From Hymenolepis diminuta (Eukaryota; Platyhelminthes; Cestoda; Cyclophyllidea; Hymenolepididae), in contig CAADRB010000051.1 of the NCBI GenBank assembly GCA_900708905.1, forward strand, positions 354,301 to 418,300: a stretch of 64,000 nt of DNA, read 5' to 3'. Made by a program: the position numbers and the translations under genes. Positions 61,101 to 64,000 of the stretch are shown piece by piece (the stretch's first letter is position 1; each line of letters opens with the position of its first letter). The notes beneath the pieces are model-generated. The model saw only the letters and a program-made list of their open reading frames with translations, was not told where the DNA came from and did no database searches.

Positions 61101-64000
61101 CTCACCCAATAGAACAGTTTCTATCAAAAAATGAAATATTTTTTTCAAAGTAGTTATAGATATTAACTCTTGTATTGAAAGCAATACGGCAGCTAATTTA
61201 AAATGCAAATCTTCCGGACAAATACTCTTAAAAGCGTAATAAAAATTCGAAAGCACAGAAAAGCGGTTTTGAAAATCTCTAAGCAAGATCAGGAATCGGT
61301 AAAAGTTTAGACAAATTGAGTAGCTTGAAAATTTAATTCATGTAATTAATCTTGAAGTTGATCATGCAGCTTTAATAAGGAAATATAATAATGTACTGAT
61401 TTCTGGTGTATTAAAATTACCCAAGTTCGTCACAGTTGTCTGCCCTTGGTGGCAAGAGTGAACAAATGAATCCAAGCGACATGACAGACCAATTAAAATA
61501 TCTGGTTAATAGACTGTGATTATTGTACGCATAATCTCACCCATGATCACCAGATCCAAATCTTGAAATGTGAACATCGGAGCATTATTTACTGATCTAT
61601 TTTCATCGTGAGAAGCATGGAAAAATCAGACCTTCCTGAATTATAAAGTTTATATGCTTTAGCTTCATTACCTACTCATTATCGTACTCATTCTCCATTT
61701 TCAGGCCGTATCAAAACTGTTTTTCCTTCATTTTAGTGCTTTACATTGAAACAAATTAAAAATAAAATTTTTATTCCATTATTAACCTATCTGCACATTT
61801 GGATTGTTTTAAAGAGGATCAGTGTTTCCATGTGTAAATAGACATCTTGGCGCGCATATTAAATGAAGGGTTTTAGGAATGGTAATAGTTTCGTAATATA
61901 ATGGTGCGTAATACTCAACCGGAAAGTCTAGGTATTCAAATGACAATAAGAGCATTAAATAATTTATATTAATAGTAGGGCGTCCACCTTAATTAGTAAT
62001 CACCACCCTAAGTCAATTAATGTCCCTTTGAAATGGTCATAATATTAATCAAAGTATTCAATGTTTGATATTCAACTACTGTAATGAATAAATGCTTCTG
62101 AGGCTTTATGAAGGAGAAAAAAATAGTGATATAATTCTGTAAAAACACAAATTGCTGGATTTTGTTTTTTTGAAACAAAGCTAAAAATGAAGATGGTATG
62201 TATTTTGAAACAGGAATTATTTATATTAAGGGCATTAAATTAAACCGCTGGTATCATGAATACAATCGAAATAGTGACCGGATAACTTTCTGTAGGGCAT
62301 TTACTGAAGTAAATGAAAACAAAACGTTTATTCCGACTATCGATCTTATTGCCATTAAGGCCATTGGATGTGCTCCATCCAATTAAAGCTCGATTATAAG
62401 GTTATCTGGATGACAGTTCCATAAGTTACTAATTTTTAATGGTGGACAGTTTGTATTTTGTCTGCATCTATGGATATTCATATTTCACAAATTAGTTCAT
62501 GTTTGTCCGGGCATATACCTAGAATTGGCACTACTGTATTTGAAGTTAAGGACCTCCTAGTTGGATTAAGCAGCGATTTTCAGCTAGTGCATTTTTCCTT
62601 CGAATGACGAAGATACTAGCAAGAAGATAAGAGACTAGAACATGCCGACGAAGCAGATCTCACCAGAAATCGAAAGATTTAAATCTGAGTTAACTAAAGA
62701 TGGTCTCAAGCAGTAGTGATAGCTTGGTAAAACTACCCCTCTAACACATCTATGGGTCATTAAATATCCCTGTATGTCATTATTTTTGTAAATTTGAACA
62801 AGTCCCCGTTTTATGCATGTAATTATTCATATAATATATGGACGGTGGAACATAGGTTTCAATTATACTTTTAAAAAGAGAGCAAAAGGGGTGGAAAGTG
62901 ATGTTTTGAAGGTATCTATCATGAAACTTTGATTCACATGTAACTTCAGTTGAAATCGTTGTCTTATTGTCATTGAATATTTTTTGCCTTGAGGTATTTT
63001 GAGGGTATTTTAATTTCCTTTTGCATCTCAGTACTATTGCATTTTTTAAGTTCTCAGATATTCCTTACAATTTATTTGAGAAAGTCAACATAATATGTTT
63101 GAACTTACCAATTTCAAATTTGGTACCTCTTCCTTTCCCTTCTTCAGTTAAAGAGTTCTCAGTTCCAATGAACATCTATTTAAATTTTGAAGTTTGTTTT
63201 CAATGGCATGATGAATAGGACTAACATGGCATTACAAGGGTAAACCTCGCCAGCTTTTATTTACTAGATTTCTGATTTTTTGAAAAAATTTCGCGTCTAA
63301 ATACGATGTTGGCTCCTGTTCAAATTACTAATTATTGACGCTTTAAAGAACAAAGAGTTGATGATTATTTAGTCAAAATTCAGCAAAACATAAATTTTTT
63401 CCAGATTTCAACTGTAATCAACAGTAAAATAGCTAAGACTGAAAGTACTTCCATATTGAAGACAGCCACCGAAGTCTTTATAATAACATGTCTGCCCAAA
63501 AAGAAATGGGTGACAATAAATTTTGAAGTGTTAGCAACAATAACATGCGCTGACGCAGATGTATTTCAAGTCTATTCAAATTTGTTACAGAATATTTGTT
63601 TAATATTTCGAAGTACATTTTTGTAATGGCTTTGTAAGAGAACATGTACAAAAAATGATTTAAGTTAGTGGCTACTTAAATAGTTTAAGTAGAATCAATG
63701 TGACCAAGTTTAAATATTGAAATACTGCTAATTATATCAATAAATTATTGCCGTATTAGGAAATATGTTTGAATTTTCGTTAAAATGAACTAATCTTGAA
63801 AGCTAATTTTTGAATGCAGATATATTAGTAAAGAAGACTAGGACGAAGGTTCAAGTAATTTGTGATTATTTGTGACTTCGATTGTGGCTGAAGTATCTTT
63901 ACCAAACTCATCAACTACTTCTGTGAGGATATAAAATCAAAGTGATATAGCCAACTACATAATTAAATCGCCTAGTTAACAATCCTTAATACCCCGAGCT
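58189..64000. other. Intergenic, no supported gene
   Basis: It is AT-rich throughout. Short open frames (for example 62198-62386 and 63021-63218) show no domain and no convincing splice context. No pol segment follows the gag relic. Confidence 0.55.

Noticed and set aside
62198..62386. 62-codon plus-strand open frame
   Set aside because: No recognisable domain, no splice context, and the length is ordinary for chance.
1..64000. CRISPR arrays, operons, riboswitches, rRNA and intact tRNA genes
   Set aside because: None was seen. The exon-intron genes and repeat content show eukaryotic nuclear DNA, so prokaryotic feature types do not apply.

Overview
The window looks like AT-rich nuclear DNA from an invertebrate. 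Coding capacity is split into short exons with GT..AG introns, introns run from about 0.6 to 3.9 kb, and there are no operons, Shine-Dalgarno sites or long ORFs. A Ty3/gypsy gag relic of the type common in flatworms and decayed Tc1/mariner elements make a parasitic flatworm (platyhelminth, possibly a tapeworm) my best guess. That is inference; the species cannot be fixed from this sequence.

Two protein-coding genes can be reconstructed, both on the minus strand. (1) Positions 55807 down to 41834 hold a complete eight-coding-exon synaptotagmin-1-type gene. The conceptual 430-residue protein has one transmembrane segment, a cysteine- and lysine-rich juxtamembrane stretch, and tandem C2A and C2B domains with all ten calcium-ligand aspartates, the C2B polybasic strand and the C-terminal WHTL motif. 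All seven splice junctions keep the reading frame. (2) Positions 22520 down to 20483 hold a three-exon gene for a 368-residue Ser/Asp/Glu-rich protein that I do not recognise. In both genes a splice acceptor lies exactly two bases before the ATG, which suggests a spliced 5' UTR or spliced-leader trans-splicing.

The rest is mostly decayed repeat DNA. Positions 1-20000 hold low-complexity intergenic sequence and dispersed repeats, including an inverted pair of about 0.5 kb LTR-like copies (7291-7799 and 11519-11998). Positions 32500-39760 are a cluster of mariner remains: one decayed element (32690-33838), a second from a different lineage with recognisable terminal inverted repeats and TA target sites (37317-38602), and a 172-bp internally deleted derivative (39411-39582). 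The derivative is fused at a 7-base microhomology and shares about 170 bp of flank with the first element. Positions 57413-58190, head-to-head with the synaptotagmin gene, hold a frameshifted Ty3/gypsy gag relic. Positions 58200-64000 hold nothing I can support as a gene.

The two genes have no evident functional link. I found no novel multi-gene system. The most interesting items are the mariner-to-MITE deletion junction, the shared flank beyond the mariner end, the inverted LTR-like pair, the unrecognised acidic gene and the two-base acceptor-to-ATG spacing in both genes.
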